A stretch of 64,000 nucleotides of DNA from an uncultured Caulobacter sp. (GTDB lineage: Bacteria > Pseudomonadota > Alphaproteobacteria > Caulobacterales > Caulobacteraceae), in assembly GCA_913776195.1 (NCBI GenBank), contig CAJYMH010000030.1:1-64000 (forward strand), given 5' to 3'. This document shows, piece after piece, positions 27,401-35,455 of the stretch. Numbering within the stretch: position 1 is the stretch's first letter; every line of letters starts with the position of its first letter. Position numbers and translations under genes: made by a program. A model generated the notes under the pieces. It saw only the letters and a program-made list of their open reading frames with translations, had not been told where the DNA came from and ran no database searches.

Positions 27401-27670
27401 GTCACCGACCTTGGCCGTTTTTCGTCCACCCAGGTGGCGGCCTTGACCCGGTTCCAGATCGGCGCCCTTTCGGCCGGGCTGCTCGACGCTCTGGCGACGA
27501 CACAGATGTCGTTGTTCGAGCCTGGCCAGATCGCCGGCTTCTCGCCGGCGCAGCTGGCGCGCTTGACCGCTGCTCACATCGCCGCTCTCAGCGACGAACA
27601 GGTGGCGGCCATGAGCGCCATACAGATCCGGTCGCTGACCGATGCGCAGCGCCAGGCGCTGGTCCAATAG
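24410..27670 (+). CDS. Giant octapeptide-repeat protein of unknown function
   Basis: 1086 residues made almost entirely of about 130 tandem octapeptides after a short start (VVSPIIKYSLDQFRML). Consensus is (S/T/D/G)-(A)-(T/A)-Q-(I/V/L)-x-(A/G/S)-L, for example SATQVSAL, TAAQLGAL, DAAQVRGL. Only two 14-residue interruptions are visible (near 73-86, IPLIDD, and near 700, LLGEVALD). Every seventh octad in several stretches is replaced by an acidic variant (SAADFSEF, GAADFAEL, TAGDVAEF, STTDLSEF, TAADLARF) and the third after it often by SATNLQSL/STTNFASL, giving a 56-residue super-period. I see one Trp and no Cys, no signal peptide and no C-terminal anchor. Start GTG chosen for GGGAGGG at the right distance. 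Similar octapeptide stretches occur in some large bacterial surface proteins; the role here is unknown. Confidence 0.8.
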   Translation: MVSPIIKYSLDQFRMLSATEAQTLTAADIKLLSASQLGAMSATAIGELSQTQVSALSAVQVKGLKAAQIPLIDDAVSFSAAQMKVFAAEQMSGFSVTQIAGFDTVELGALSGQQLSGLTDAALNALVETQLDALAARQLAGLTAQALSRLDATRVGFLDVSQIRGLSVAQVRGLSAADFSEFSTTQVAGMTAAQLGALSATNLQSLSITQMRGLDATQVRGLSAAQIKALGAADFAELGETQIAALGAAQLAAVSGAQLAALDQTQVRALASTQMRSLSPAQLKDLTTPQVLRFGAEQIGGLSASQLAVLAPATLSAMDATQIRALPASQMQGLTPAAFAGLSQTQIALLDVSQIRGLSANQIRALDAGAFSQLSATQVSALTGAQIGALSTTNFLGLDATQISALDAAQVRGIAASQLSALTAGDVAEFGAAQIAALASTQVGSLSAANLSALDQTQVRALGAAQVRGIGAAQMAGLSTTDLSEFQATQIQALSAAQLAALGGGAASALDQTWVGALSSRQVAALSTTLLDQFSVTQFGQLSVEQVKGLTAAQIRSLDVTAFSALGDPQIAALSALQFGSVSATNLNSLDAAQMQAFDPTRLKALTAAQLAGLSATRIADLDPAQVAMLAPSQIKSLSPTGFAALDAAQVAVLSAAQLKSVTPAQLSALNATGVGQFSAAQLRLLTGAQLGGLSSLALLGEVALDSLTAAQLGGLKPAQFSSLTATQVASLEASQIRGLTVQQIRALSAADLSEFASTQLAALNAVQIAALGADQLKGLADTQLSALTSTQVRALSVNELKALTAADLARFGPEQLGGLTTAQMAALAADRLSNLSQTQMAGLSGGQLAGLSVQALAGLSGAQISGLSTTQVRGLSAAQLRALGPADFAEFTPAQVAAFSGSQIGALSTTNFASLSAAQIAALDAAQARGLAASQLAQLAPDRLAALAETQLRALTQSQLRGLADGALGLLAATQIALLETTQVQGFSVSQMRALAVTDLGRFSSTQVAALTRFQIGALSAGLLDALATTQMSLFEPGQIAGFSPAQLARLTAAHIAALSDEQVAAMSAIQIRSLTDAQRQALVQ

Positions 27671-27696
27671 AGCTCTTGATCCTGTTTAAAAAAGAA

Positions 27697-27724
27697 GGGG
27701 CGGACGGCGAAGGCCGACCGCCCC
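27697..27724 (-). terminator. Intrinsic terminator of the TonB receptor gene
   Basis: GGGGCGG/CCGCCCC stem, an A-A mismatch, then a further 4 bp and a 4-nt loop. On the minus strand it is followed by TTCTTTTTT, a classical T-tract, 10 nt after the receptor stop. It may also stop the plus-strand repeat gene. Confidence 0.85.
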
Positions 27725-27734
27725 GAGGGAGGAT

Positions 27735-30700
27735 CTAGAAGGACTTGCGCACGGCCACCTCGATCGTGCGGCCCAGCGGATTGCCGGTCCACGGATCGTA
27801 GCCGAACTCCTCCTGGGCCGGCGGCGGGTCACGGTCGAACATGTTGGCCACCGTCGCCATCAGCACGGTGCTGTCGTTCAGCTGGAGGCGATAGGTGAGG
27901 TCGGCGGTGATCCAGTCCTCGCCTTCCTCGCCGTACTGCACGCCGGGCCGCTCGTCGCGCACCGCCGAGACGAGGTTGACGCCCAGGCGCAGGTTATGAC
28001 GGTCGACCGCGTAGTTGACGCCAAGATTGGCGCGCCACTTGGGGGCCGCCTGGGCGAAGGTCGCGAAGTTCAGCGTGCCAAGCCGGTCGTCCCCCGTCGA
28101 CACCACCACGCCGTCCAGGGTCGTCGAGCCGGTTCGAAGCTCGGTGACGCGGGTGGCGTTCAGGCTGATGTCCAGGTCGCCGCCGGCCAGGGGCAGCCCA
28201 TAGCTGGCCTGAATGTCGAAGCCCTTGGTCGTCTGGCCGGGGCCGTTTCCGTAGCGGGTTGAAACCGCCGAGAAAGTCCCGACGCCGTTCATGCCCACCA
28301 CGCAGCCATTGTTGAAGGTTATGCGCGCCAGGAGCGGTTGGGCGGCGGTGTCGCAGGTCGTGATCACGCCGCCGGGGCCGTTGAAGACGAGGCTTGCGAT
28401 CTGGTTCGGATCGGCGACCTGACCGATCTGATCCTTGGTGCGGATGTCGAAATAATCGACGATCAGGCGCAAGCTATGATCTTCCGCCAGGCCCCGGCTT
28501 TGCCAGATGGCGCCCAGGTTCGAGGTCTTGGCTGTCTCCGGCTTCAGGTCGGTGTCGGTGATGAACTGGGCCGCCAGCCAGTTGCTGGCCGCGGCCGTGA
28601 AGGTGCGCGCCGCCACGGTGATGGCCCCCGGCGTCACGCCCAGAGGCGGGGTCTGGTAGTTGGTGCCGTACGAGCCGCGCAAGGTGAGGGGGCCCCAGAC
28701 GTTCCACTTGCCGGACACCTTGTAGACGGTGGCGCCCAGGTCGTTGGAGAAGCGCTCGCGGCGGGCGGCCAGCTGGATGTCGACATTGGACAGCAGCGGC
28801 ACCTGCAGTTCGCCGAATATGGAGTACTGGCTTTGCTCGGCCTGGGTCGGCAGCTGCGGCGCGAACAGTACGAATGGTCCGGGCGCGTCGGGCGTGCAGC
28901 CGCGGAAGTTGGGGCTGGTGGTGGGAAGCGGGTTGGCCTCCAGGTTCGGCGAGCCGGGGCCGTTGGCGCTCGTCGTGCCGTCGGGCCACTCGCACCGCAC
29001 CGTGCCGTTATAGTGCGCGCCTTGCGGGTTCACCCGGTTTTCGAACTCGCGATACTGCGCCCCCACGGCCCAGCCGACCTCGCCGCCCGGCAGCCGAAGG
29101 CCCGAGCGGCCGTCGAACACCAGGTCGGCGGTGAAGTTGCTGCTCAAGGTCTCCGTGGCGCGCGGGTCGAACATCCACAAGGTCAGGTCGCGCGGGTTCT
29201 CGCGGCCCGCCACATAGTTTGGATTGGCCAGCCCCAGAGCCGGCTGGCCCTGGAAGGCGGTGGAGAACGGGTTCCACCACTGGCAGCCGTTGCGGCCGGC
29301 GGCCGCCGGATTTTGCGTCCCAAAGCGGGTCGGATCGAGGTCGACCGCCTGGCAGTTGGGACCGCCAAAGCCGTTGAGGGCCTCCTGGACCCGGTAGCCG
29401 ATGGTGTCGGGGTGGGTGTTGAAGTTGTAGGCGTCGTTATAGGTCAGGGCCAGATCGTAGCCCACGGCGCGGGCGAAGGGCGCAAGATCGCCCAGGTCGC
29501 CGCGAACGCCGCCGGAGATGCGCCACACCTTGTTGTCGATACGGTCGGCCACGCCAAAGCCGTCGCCGCCGGAGTAGTACGGGTTCCCGCCGTGGCCGAG
29601 GAGCCGGTAGGTGGTGGGCGTGAAGCCCTGGACGCCGGCGAGGCCGTTGGCGGCCGCGAAGGCGGCGGCGTGAGGGTTGGCGATCGGCACGTAGAACTGG
29701 TTCACCGACCCAGTCGCCATCGCCGGACCGCGCACGACCGGTTGCGCCGGCGAGCCCATCACCTGAGGCAAGGTCACGCGCCCGTAAGACGCGTCGGCGT
29801 GGAACTGCATGCGCTCGCCAAGGTCGGCCTTGATCTGGCCGTAGAGGCGATAGGTGTCCTGCTCCTCCACCAGCCGGTAGTAGGAGATGTAGTTGTAGGC
29901 GCAGGTGAAGGCGTTGTCGTAACGACCGCCCACCGCCGCGCAGCTTGCGGGGGTGAAGTCCGAGACGAGGCCGCCCACGGGGGCGCCGAACTCGGCGTCG
30001 GCGGAGATGCCGGGGATCGCCGGAAGCGCCCCTCGCGGCTGCCAGCCCGTCAGGTTGGTCAAGGTCGACCACGGCGCCGGATTGTAGCCCGCCTTCGGCG
30101 TCAGCGAGTCTCTTGTGAAGCCGCGCTCCAGGGTGTTGAGGCGCGAGCGATGCTCGTACTCGGCCGAGACCAGCAGATTGACCCGCTCCTCGCCGAAGCC
30201 GGCCATGACGCCCACCGAATAGTCGCCCTTGGAGCCGTCGATGTACTTGTATTGGCCTTGCGCCTCGACGCCGGTGAAGCGCTCGCGGGTGATGAAGTTG
30301 ACCACCCCGCCGATGGCGTCGGCGCCGTAGATCACCGCCGCGCCGTCTTTAAGGATTTCGGTGCGGGCCAGGGCGATCGACGGGACGTTGGCGGTGTTCT
30401 GGTTCATCCGCCGGCCGTTCAGCAGGACCAGCGTCTTGTCCGAACCCAGGCCGCGAAGATTGTAGTTCACCGACCCCACCAGGGTCGGCCCGCCAAAATA
30501 ATAGGACTCGCCGGTCGTCGGTCCGGAGATGGTCAGGCTCTTGGCGAACTCCAGCGCCGTGGGTGCGCCCTGCCTCTCCAGCTGCTCCTGTGAATAGACC
30601 TCCACCGGTAGCGCCGCGTCGAGCGCGGAGCCTCGGATGTTGGAGCCGGTGACGACGATTTCCTCTACCTGCGTGCCGGCGTCCGGCGCCTGGCGCGCCC

Positions 30701-30773
30701 AGACCTGAGCCGGCAGGCCGGCGATCCCAAGCAGCAGCGCGACGCCCGAGGCGCCCATTAGCCCAATCCTCAT
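27735..30773 (-). CDS. TonB-dependent receptor
   Basis: 1012-residue outer-membrane receptor. Signal peptide ends near QVWA-RQ; TonB-box-like EEIVVTGSNIRG; plug motifs VNYNLRGLGSDKTLVLLNGRRM and EILKDGAAVIYGADAIGGVVNF; barrel to the C-terminal Phe in IEVAVRKSF. Cys-containing extracellular loops are seen (for example GCQWWNPFSTAFQG), typical of the Caulobacter-type receptors with NPFS motif. GGGGAGG precedes the ATG. Divergent from a TetR gene with an inverted-repeat operator in between, so probable regulation by that TetR. Substrate likely that of the adjoining esterase/beta-oxidation genes. Confidence 0.94.
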   Translation of the reverse strand: MRIGLMGASGVALLLGIAGLPAQVWARQAPDAGTQVEEIVVTGSNIRGSALDAALPVEVYSQEQLERQGAPTALEFAKSLTISGPTTGESYYFGGPTLVGSVNYNLRGLGSDKTLVLLNGRRMNQNTANVPSIALARTEILKDGAAVIYGADAIGGVVNFITRERFTGVEAQGQYKYIDGSKGDYSVGVMAGFGEERVNLLVSAEYEHRSRLNTLERGFTRDSLTPKAGYNPAPWSTLTNLTGWQPRGALPAIPGISADAEFGAPVGGLVSDFTPASCAAVGGRYDNAFTCAYNYISYYRLVEEQDTYRLYGQIKADLGERMQFHADASYGRVTLPQVMGSPAQPVVRGPAMATGSVNQFYVPIANPHAAAFAAANGLAGVQGFTPTTYRLLGHGGNPYYSGGDGFGVADRIDNKVWRISGGVRGDLGDLAPFARAVGYDLALTYNDAYNFNTHPDTIGYRVQEALNGFGGPNCQAVDLDPTRFGTQNPAAAGRNGCQWWNPFSTAFQGQPALGLANPNYVAGRENPRDLTLWMFDPRATETLSSNFTADLVFDGRSGLRLPGGEVGWAVGAQYREFENRVNPQGAHYNGTVRCEWPDGTTSANGPGSPNLEANPLPTTSPNFRGCTPDAPGPFVLFAPQLPTQAEQSQYSIFGELQVPLLSNVDIQLAARRERFSNDLGATVYKVSGKWNVWGPLTLRGSYGTNYQTPPLGVTPGAITVAARTFTAAASNWLAAQFITDTDLKPETAKTSNLGAIWQSRGLAEDHSLRLIVDYFDIRTKDQIGQVADPNQIASLVFNGPGGVITTCDTAAQPLLARITFNNGCVVGMNGVGTFSAVSTRYGNGPGQTTKGFDIQASYGLPLAGGDLDISLNATRVTELRTGSTTLDGVVVSTGDDRLGTLNFATFAQAAPKWRANLGVNYAVDRHNLRLGVNLVSAVRDERPGVQYGEEGEDWITADLTYRLQLNDSTVLMATVANMFDRDPPPAQEEFGYDPWTGNPLGRTIEVAVRKSF

Positions 30774-30800
30774 GATGTCCTCCCCGTTGAACGAGTCTCA

Positions 30801-30828
30801 AACGCTCATTCTCACAAGAGTGAATGTT
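30801..30828. promoter_or_regulatory. Operator copy 1 (TCAYTCT-N4-AGAGTGA type)
   Basis: 28-nt imperfect palindrome: left arm AACGCTCATTCT, spacer CACA, right arm AGAGTGAATGTT, 9 of 12 arm positions matching. Lies between the TonB receptor (start 30773) and the TetR gene (start 30945). The same right arm recurs at 33078 and 39451. Confidence 0.75.
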
Positions 30829-30829
30829 G

Positions 30830-30860
30830 AACGCTCGCCGCCTCACCGTCAATGAGCGTT
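30830..30860. promoter_or_regulatory. Second inverted repeat in the same promoter region
   Basis: AACGCTC at 30830-30836 and GAGCGTT at 30854-30860; the latter belongs to AATGAGCGTT, the exact reverse complement of AACGCTCATT at 30801-30810. It may be a second regulator site. Confidence 0.45.
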
Positions 30861-30944
30861 GTTCTTACCGGGGCTCCCGCATGCTCGGATGGTTGACAGG
30901 AGCGCCCAGCGATCCGACTAGGCACGGACTTGCGACGCGGGAGG

Positions 30945-31643
30945 ATGGTTTTGGCGGGAGCGACGGCGAAGCGGACCCAGACGAGGGCCGGCAAGGCGCG
31001 TGGGCCCACCAAGGCCGAACAGCGCGCCCAGAGCCTCGAGCAGATTTTGGACGCGGCCGAATACCTGTTCTCGCAGAACGGCCTCTACGGCGTGACCCTG
31101 CGCGATGTGGCCAAGCGGGTCGGCATCCACACGACGCTGCTGAACTACTACTTCAAGGACAAGGTCAACCTGTTCGAGGCGGTCTTCGCCAGACGAGCGG
31201 GGGTGACGTCGGGGCGGCGCATGGTGGCGCTGGAGGAGTATGAGAAGGCGGCGGGCGACAAGCCGACTGTGGAGGGGGCGCTGCACGCCTTTCTCGACAC
31301 CGACCTGGACCTCTACCACGAGGGCGGCGAGCACTGGATGAACTACGCCGCCTTTTGCGCCCGCGTGAGCAACACCCCCGAAGGCGCCGCTCTGATGGAC
31401 GAGCACTTCGATCCCGTGGTGCTGAAACTCGTCAGCATCCTCAAGCGCGCCTTGCCGCACTACGCCGACGAAGAGATCTTCTGGGGCTACCACTTCGTCA
31501 GCGGCGCGCTGATGAACACCTTGGCCCGGACCGGCCGCATCGACCGTCTCTCGGGCGGCATCTGCCACTCCGACGACTTCCCCGCCGTGAAGAAACGCAT
31601 CGCCAGGTTCATGGCCGCAGGCTTCATCGCCCTGAAGGGATGA
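30945..31643 (+). CDS. TetR-family regulator (paralogue 1)
   Basis: 232 residues. HTH about 15-65 with RAQSLEQILDAAEYLFSQNG, VTLRDVAKRVGIHTTLLNYYFKDK; the C-terminal ligand domain contains FLDTDLDLYHEGGEHWMNYAAF and IFWGYHFVSGALMNTLARTGRID. Very similar to the TetR gene at 38724. The start is unclear: GGGAGG touches ATG 30945, so TTG 30951 at normal spacing is an alternative. It would repress the divergent receptor and probably its own gene through the operator at 30801. Confidence 0.88.
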   Translation: MVLAGATAKRTQTRAGKARGPTKAEQRAQSLEQILDAAEYLFSQNGLYGVTLRDVAKRVGIHTTLLNYYFKDKVNLFEAVFARRAGVTSGRRMVALEEYEKAAGDKPTVEGALHAFLDTDLDLYHEGGEHWMNYAAFCARVSNTPEGAALMDEHFDPVVLKLVSILKRALPHYADEEIFWGYHFVSGALMNTLARTGRIDRLSGGICHSDDFPAVKKRIARFMAAGFIALKG

Positions 31644-31659
31644 AGCCTGCGGCGCCGCC

Positions 31660-32973
31660 TCAGGCGGCGCGCTCCGCCCGCGCGAAAATCCGGGCCAGCC
31701 AAAGAAACAGCGCGATCGCCAGAACGTAGAACGGCACGAGGGTGTAGAGCGCCATCTGCAGCGAATTGTGCGGATGCGTGGCGCGGAAGAAGTCGCTGGC
31801 GGCGCCCACATAGGTGGGGCCAAGTCCCAGGCCGATGAAGTTCATGATCAGCAACAGCAACGCCCCGGACATGACGCGCTGCTCGGGCCGCACCTGCTCC
31901 TGGACCAGCGCCACCGAGGACGACAGGTAAAAGTAGTTGAGGAAGGTCGGCCCGGCCAGCAGCACCAGGGCCAGCGGCCAGGTCGGCGCCCAGACGAACC
32001 CGATATAGAACGGGATCGCCAAAAGCAGCGAGATCGCCGGCACCAGCGCGTAAGGGACCTTGGAGCGGCGCGTGTAGCGGTCGATCACCCGTCCGGAGGC
32101 GAAGATGCCGGCGCTCATGCCGATCCCCACCACCAGGGCGTACCAGACGGCCACCTGGCCCAGCGTCATGCCCTTCTCGCGCATGAGGAAAAGGGTGGTG
32201 AAGTTGCCAAGGCCATAGGTCACGAACTGGGTGGCCCCGCTGCCCAGCGCCGCCAGCACCAGCGGCGGACGCGAAAAGAACATCCCAAGCGTGGCCCAAA
32301 AGCCGGCTTTCGCCGGCGCGGCCCCCGCCTCCTGGCCGTCCAGCGCCCCCCGGCGCGGTTCGGGCACGATGAAGGGGAGAACCACGGCCGCCGCCACGCC
32401 GACCACGCCCAGGACGATGAAGGCGTAGCGCCAGTTGAAGGCCGCGGCGATCGCGGCCCCAAAGGCGATGCCCAGGGCCGCGCCCACCGGCGGACCAAGG
32501 TTGTAGAGACCCAAGGCCGTGCCCCGGCGCCCTGGCGGGAAATAGTCGGAGATGATGGCGTAGGAGGGGGGCACGCCGCCCGCTTCGCCAAAGCCCACCG
32601 TCATGCGCGCGACGGCGAACTGGGCGTAGGTGCGCGACAAGCCGCAGGCCACCGTCGCCGCGCTCCAGATGCCGCAGGCCAGGGCCAGCACCGCGACGCG
32701 ATTGGTCCGGTCGGCGAGCCATCCCACCGGGATGGCGATGAAGCAGTAAAAGAGGGCGAAGTAGAATCCGCCGATCAGGCCAAGCTGGCTGTCGCTGACG
32801 TGCAAGGTGTCCTGGATGGGCTTGGCCAGGATGGACATCAGCTGCCGGTCCAGGAAGTTCAGCACGTAGACGAACCAGAGCATCGCCAGGACGACCCAGG
32901 CGCGACGGCCCACGGGCCCCGGCGCGACGTTCGCCGGTTGGAGCGGAGCGACGGAGGGTGGGGCGGCGGTCAT
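31660..32973 (-). CDS. MFS transporter, spinster-like
   Basis: 437 residues, 12 predicted membrane helices. The first helix region VLNFLDRQLMSILAKPIQDTL and the loop WLADRTNRV with later GxRxGxAxGLYN match the spinster (Spns) group of MFS, which in Caulobacterales lies beside TonB receptors and carries lipid-like or aromatic organic solutes. Start at 32973 is a choice: the open frame extends to 33054, but that would overlap the operator region more closely. Divergent from the receptor at 33185 with the second operator between them. Confidence 0.88.
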   Translation of the reverse strand: MTAAPPSVAPLQPANVAPGPVGRRAWVVLAMLWFVYVLNFLDRQLMSILAKPIQDTLHVSDSQLGLIGGFYFALFYCFIAIPVGWLADRTNRVAVLALACGIWSAATVACGLSRTYAQFAVARMTVGFGEAGGVPPSYAIISDYFPPGRRGTALGLYNLGPPVGAALGIAFGAAIAAAFNWRYAFIVLGVVGVAAAVVLPFIVPEPRRGALDGQEAGAAPAKAGFWATLGMFFSRPPLVLAALGSGATQFVTYGLGNFTTLFLMREKGMTLGQVAVWYALVVGIGMSAGIFASGRVIDRYTRRSKVPYALVPAISLLLAIPFYIGFVWAPTWPLALVLLAGPTFLNYFYLSSSVALVQEQVRPEQRVMSGALLLLIMNFIGLGLGPTYVGAASDFFRATHPHNSLQMALYTLVPFYVLAIALFLWLARIFARAERAA

Positions 32974-33077
32974 CGATCGACCGTCCCCGCCGGTGGTGTG
33001 GTGTTCAAGGCGCTTCTCCCAAATGCCGTTCTTGACCCGGCTTTGGGCGAGCATGCGCCGATCCTCGCCCCGCCGTC

Positions 33078-33105
33078 AACATTCACACGCGCGAGAGTGA
33101 GTGTT
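33078..33105. promoter_or_regulatory. Operator copy 2
   Basis: 28-nt palindrome with arms AACATTCACACG and AGAGTGAGTGTT around CGCG; allowing the centre, 22 of 28 positions pair. Lies 79 nt before the receptor start at 33185 and 105 nt before the MFS start at 32973. Confidence 0.78.
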
Positions 33106-33184
33106 GACAGGCCGGGTCCTCGCCGTCACGCTTTGGGCATGCCGTCGACGACGAACGATCGACGCGTCCGGGGAGGACAACACC

Positions 33185-35452
33185 ATGAAGGCTGGTCTTT
33201 TCGCGTCGGCGTGCGTCGCCGCCGTCGTCGTTTCATCGCCGGTCCTGGCCCAGTCGGGCTCGGCGGCCGGGCAAGAGGACGCGCGTCGCGACGCCGCGTC
33301 GGTTGGAGAAGTCGTGGTCACCGCCACCCGTCGTCCCGAACGCCTGCAGGACGTCCCTTTGAGCATCACGGCTTTCTCGCAGGAGGACCTGACCGCCAAG
33401 GGGATCGTCGGCTACGAAGGCCTGGCCAGGGAGACGCCGGGGGTGGTGCTGAACAAGCCGACCGCCAACTTCAACAATTTCACCGCGCGCGGCGTGGCCA
33501 CCAACGGCTACGGAGCCAACCTGCAAAGCACGGTGGCCATCTATATCGACGAGCTGCCGATCTCCACCATCGGCAACACCACCGTCATCGACCCCAACCT
33601 CTTCGACGTCGAGCGCGTGGAGTTCCTGCGCGGCCCGCAAGGCACGCTCTTCGGTTCCGGTTCGCTCTCGGGGGCCTTGCGGATCCTGACCAAGAGCCCG
33701 GATCTGTCCAAATACGACGCCTCGGCGCTGGTCGACCTTGGCCTGACGGGCTCGGATTCGGTGCGGCAGCGGTACAACGGCATGATCAACCTGCCGCTGG
33801 TCGACGACAAGCTGGCCTTGCGCGTGGTCGGCTTCTATCGGCACGAGGAAGGCTATGTCGACAACCTCGGCACCGGCGTCCACAACGCCAACACCCTGGT
33901 CGACTGGGGCGGCCGCGCCATACTGCTGTGGGAGCCCAACGACCGGCTGTCGGTGAAGCTGCTCGCCTCCTACGAGGACAGCAATCCCAAGGACTCATCG
34001 CTGATCGATCCACGCCTTGGCCGCGAGCGCAGGCGCTCGGACCGGCCCGACCTCTTCGTGGGCAAGCTTGAGACCTACAACGCAACCATCGAGCACCAGT
34101 TCGACGGCGCGCGACTGACCAGCTCCACCACCTATTCGCGCTTCGACCAGAAGTTCTTCGTCGACCTGGCCGGCACCTTTGGCGGCGCCATCGCCTTTGG
34201 CCTGGACGCCTGGGCCTACCAGAACACCTTCGTCGAGGAGGCCAGGCTCGCCTCGGACCCCGGGGGGCGCTTCGACTGGGTGGTCGGCGGCTTCTATCTC
34301 GATCGACGGCTGGACGTGGATTACTTCTATCGCTCCTCGCCGGCCTTCCTCGCCGCCCGGCGCATCACCGGGCTTCCCGACGAGTATTACCAGCGCCAGT
34401 TCAACTACACCGACTCCCACGAACTGGCCGGCTTCGGCGAGGTGACCTGGCGGCTGGACGAGCGCTTCTGGCTGACGGGGGGCATGCGCTACGGGCGGGT
34501 CGACGCCCAGGGCTTCGTGCAGGGCGGCTATAACAGCAATTACCTGACCGCGGCCCTGACCCCTGGGTTCTCGGGGCCGCTGACCATCACTCAGCTTTCG
34601 CCGGTCGCGGGCCTCAAGGCGCAAGGCAGCAAGCCCTCCTTCAAGATCAGCGCCTCGTTCAGGCCCCGGCCGTCGGTGACCACCTACGCCACCGTGTCGA
34701 CCGGGTTTCGCACGCCGATCATCAACGCCTTCGGCGGCCGTCCCAGCCTTGTTAATCCCAACGACCTCGTCATTCCGGCGGGCGCCGACTCCGACGACCT
34801 GACGAACTACGAGATCGGCCTGAAAGGTCGCTGGTTCGACGGCAGGTTGGCGGCCAACCTGGCGGCCTACTGGATCGACTGGAGCAACATTCAGGTCCAG
34901 GCCAACCGCGTCTCCGACTCGGTGCAGTTCGCCACCAATATCGGCGCGGCGCGCAGCCGCGGGCTGGAGTTCGAGATCCTGGCCTTTCCCAGGAGCGGCC
35001 TGACCGTCGGCTTCAACGGTTCGTTCAACAACGCCAAGGTCACCGAACTATCGCCCGCCGAGGCGGCGATCTCGGGGGCCGTGCCTGGGGCGCGTCTGGC
35101 CGCGCCGCGCTTCCAGGGCTCGGCCTATGTGGATTACGGCTTTGACCTGTCGCCCCGGGCGAGGGCGAACCTGTCGCTGGTTCTGCAGCATGTCGGCTCC
35201 TATCCGGGGATGTTCCCGCGCGTGCCGGGGCAGCCCAATGTGGTGGCGCCGACCTACGGGTTCACCGACGCCTACGAGAACGTCAACGCCACCTTCGCGG
35301 TGAACTTCGACAAGTTCACCGTGGGCGCCTATGTCGAAAATCTCTTCGACGACCACTCCTTGACCTACGTCCATCCCGAAGCCTTCCTCGCCAACCGCTT
35401 TGGCACCATGCGACCGCGCACCGCCGGGGTGCGCGTCGGCTACGAGTTCTAG
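33185..35452 (+). CDS. TonB-dependent receptor
   Basis: 755-residue outer-membrane receptor. Signal peptide cut near VLAQ-SG; VVVTATRRPERLQDVPLSITAF is the FecA/pesticin-like plug start common in sphingomonad and caulobacter receptors; plug motifs GLARETPGVV and RVEFLRGPQGTLFGSGSLSGAL; barrel ends RVGYEF. Followed after 3 nt by the secreted esterase gene, with the acyl-CoA ligase next, so the three are one transcript. This receptor probably brings in the substrate or a product of esterase action. Confidence 0.93.
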   Translation: MKAGLFASACVAAVVVSSPVLAQSGSAAGQEDARRDAASVGEVVVTATRRPERLQDVPLSITAFSQEDLTAKGIVGYEGLARETPGVVLNKPTANFNNFTARGVATNGYGANLQSTVAIYIDELPISTIGNTTVIDPNLFDVERVEFLRGPQGTLFGSGSLSGALRILTKSPDLSKYDASALVDLGLTGSDSVRQRYNGMINLPLVDDKLALRVVGFYRHEEGYVDNLGTGVHNANTLVDWGGRAILLWEPNDRLSVKLLASYEDSNPKDSSLIDPRLGRERRRSDRPDLFVGKLETYNATIEHQFDGARLTSSTTYSRFDQKFFVDLAGTFGGAIAFGLDAWAYQNTFVEEARLASDPGGRFDWVVGGFYLDRRLDVDYFYRSSPAFLAARRITGLPDEYYQRQFNYTDSHELAGFGEVTWRLDERFWLTGGMRYGRVDAQGFVQGGYNSNYLTAALTPGFSGPLTITQLSPVAGLKAQGSKPSFKISASFRPRPSVTTYATVSTGFRTPIINAFGGRPSLVNPNDLVIPAGADSDDLTNYEIGLKGRWFDGRLAANLAAYWIDWSNIQVQANRVSDSVQFATNIGAARSRGLEFEILAFPRSGLTVGFNGSFNNAKVTELSPAEAAISGAVPGARLAAPRFQGSAYVDYGFDLSPRARANLSLVLQHVGSYPGMFPRVPGQPNVVAPTYGFTDAYENVNATFAVNFDKFTVGAYVENLFDDHSLTYVHPEAFLANRFGTMRPRTAGVRVGYEF

Positions 35453-35455
35453 GCG

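Noticed and set aside
24410-27670. Short regular repeats that could be read as a CRISPR or satellite array
   Set aside because: The 24-nt unit is translated without interruption and varies at third positions while the octapeptide is kept, and there are no spacers, so it is a coding repeat.
28338-30593. 751-codon open frame antisense to the TonB receptor at 27735
   Set aside because: Low-complexity Gly/Arg/Val translation with no recognisable domain; the receptor is unambiguous.
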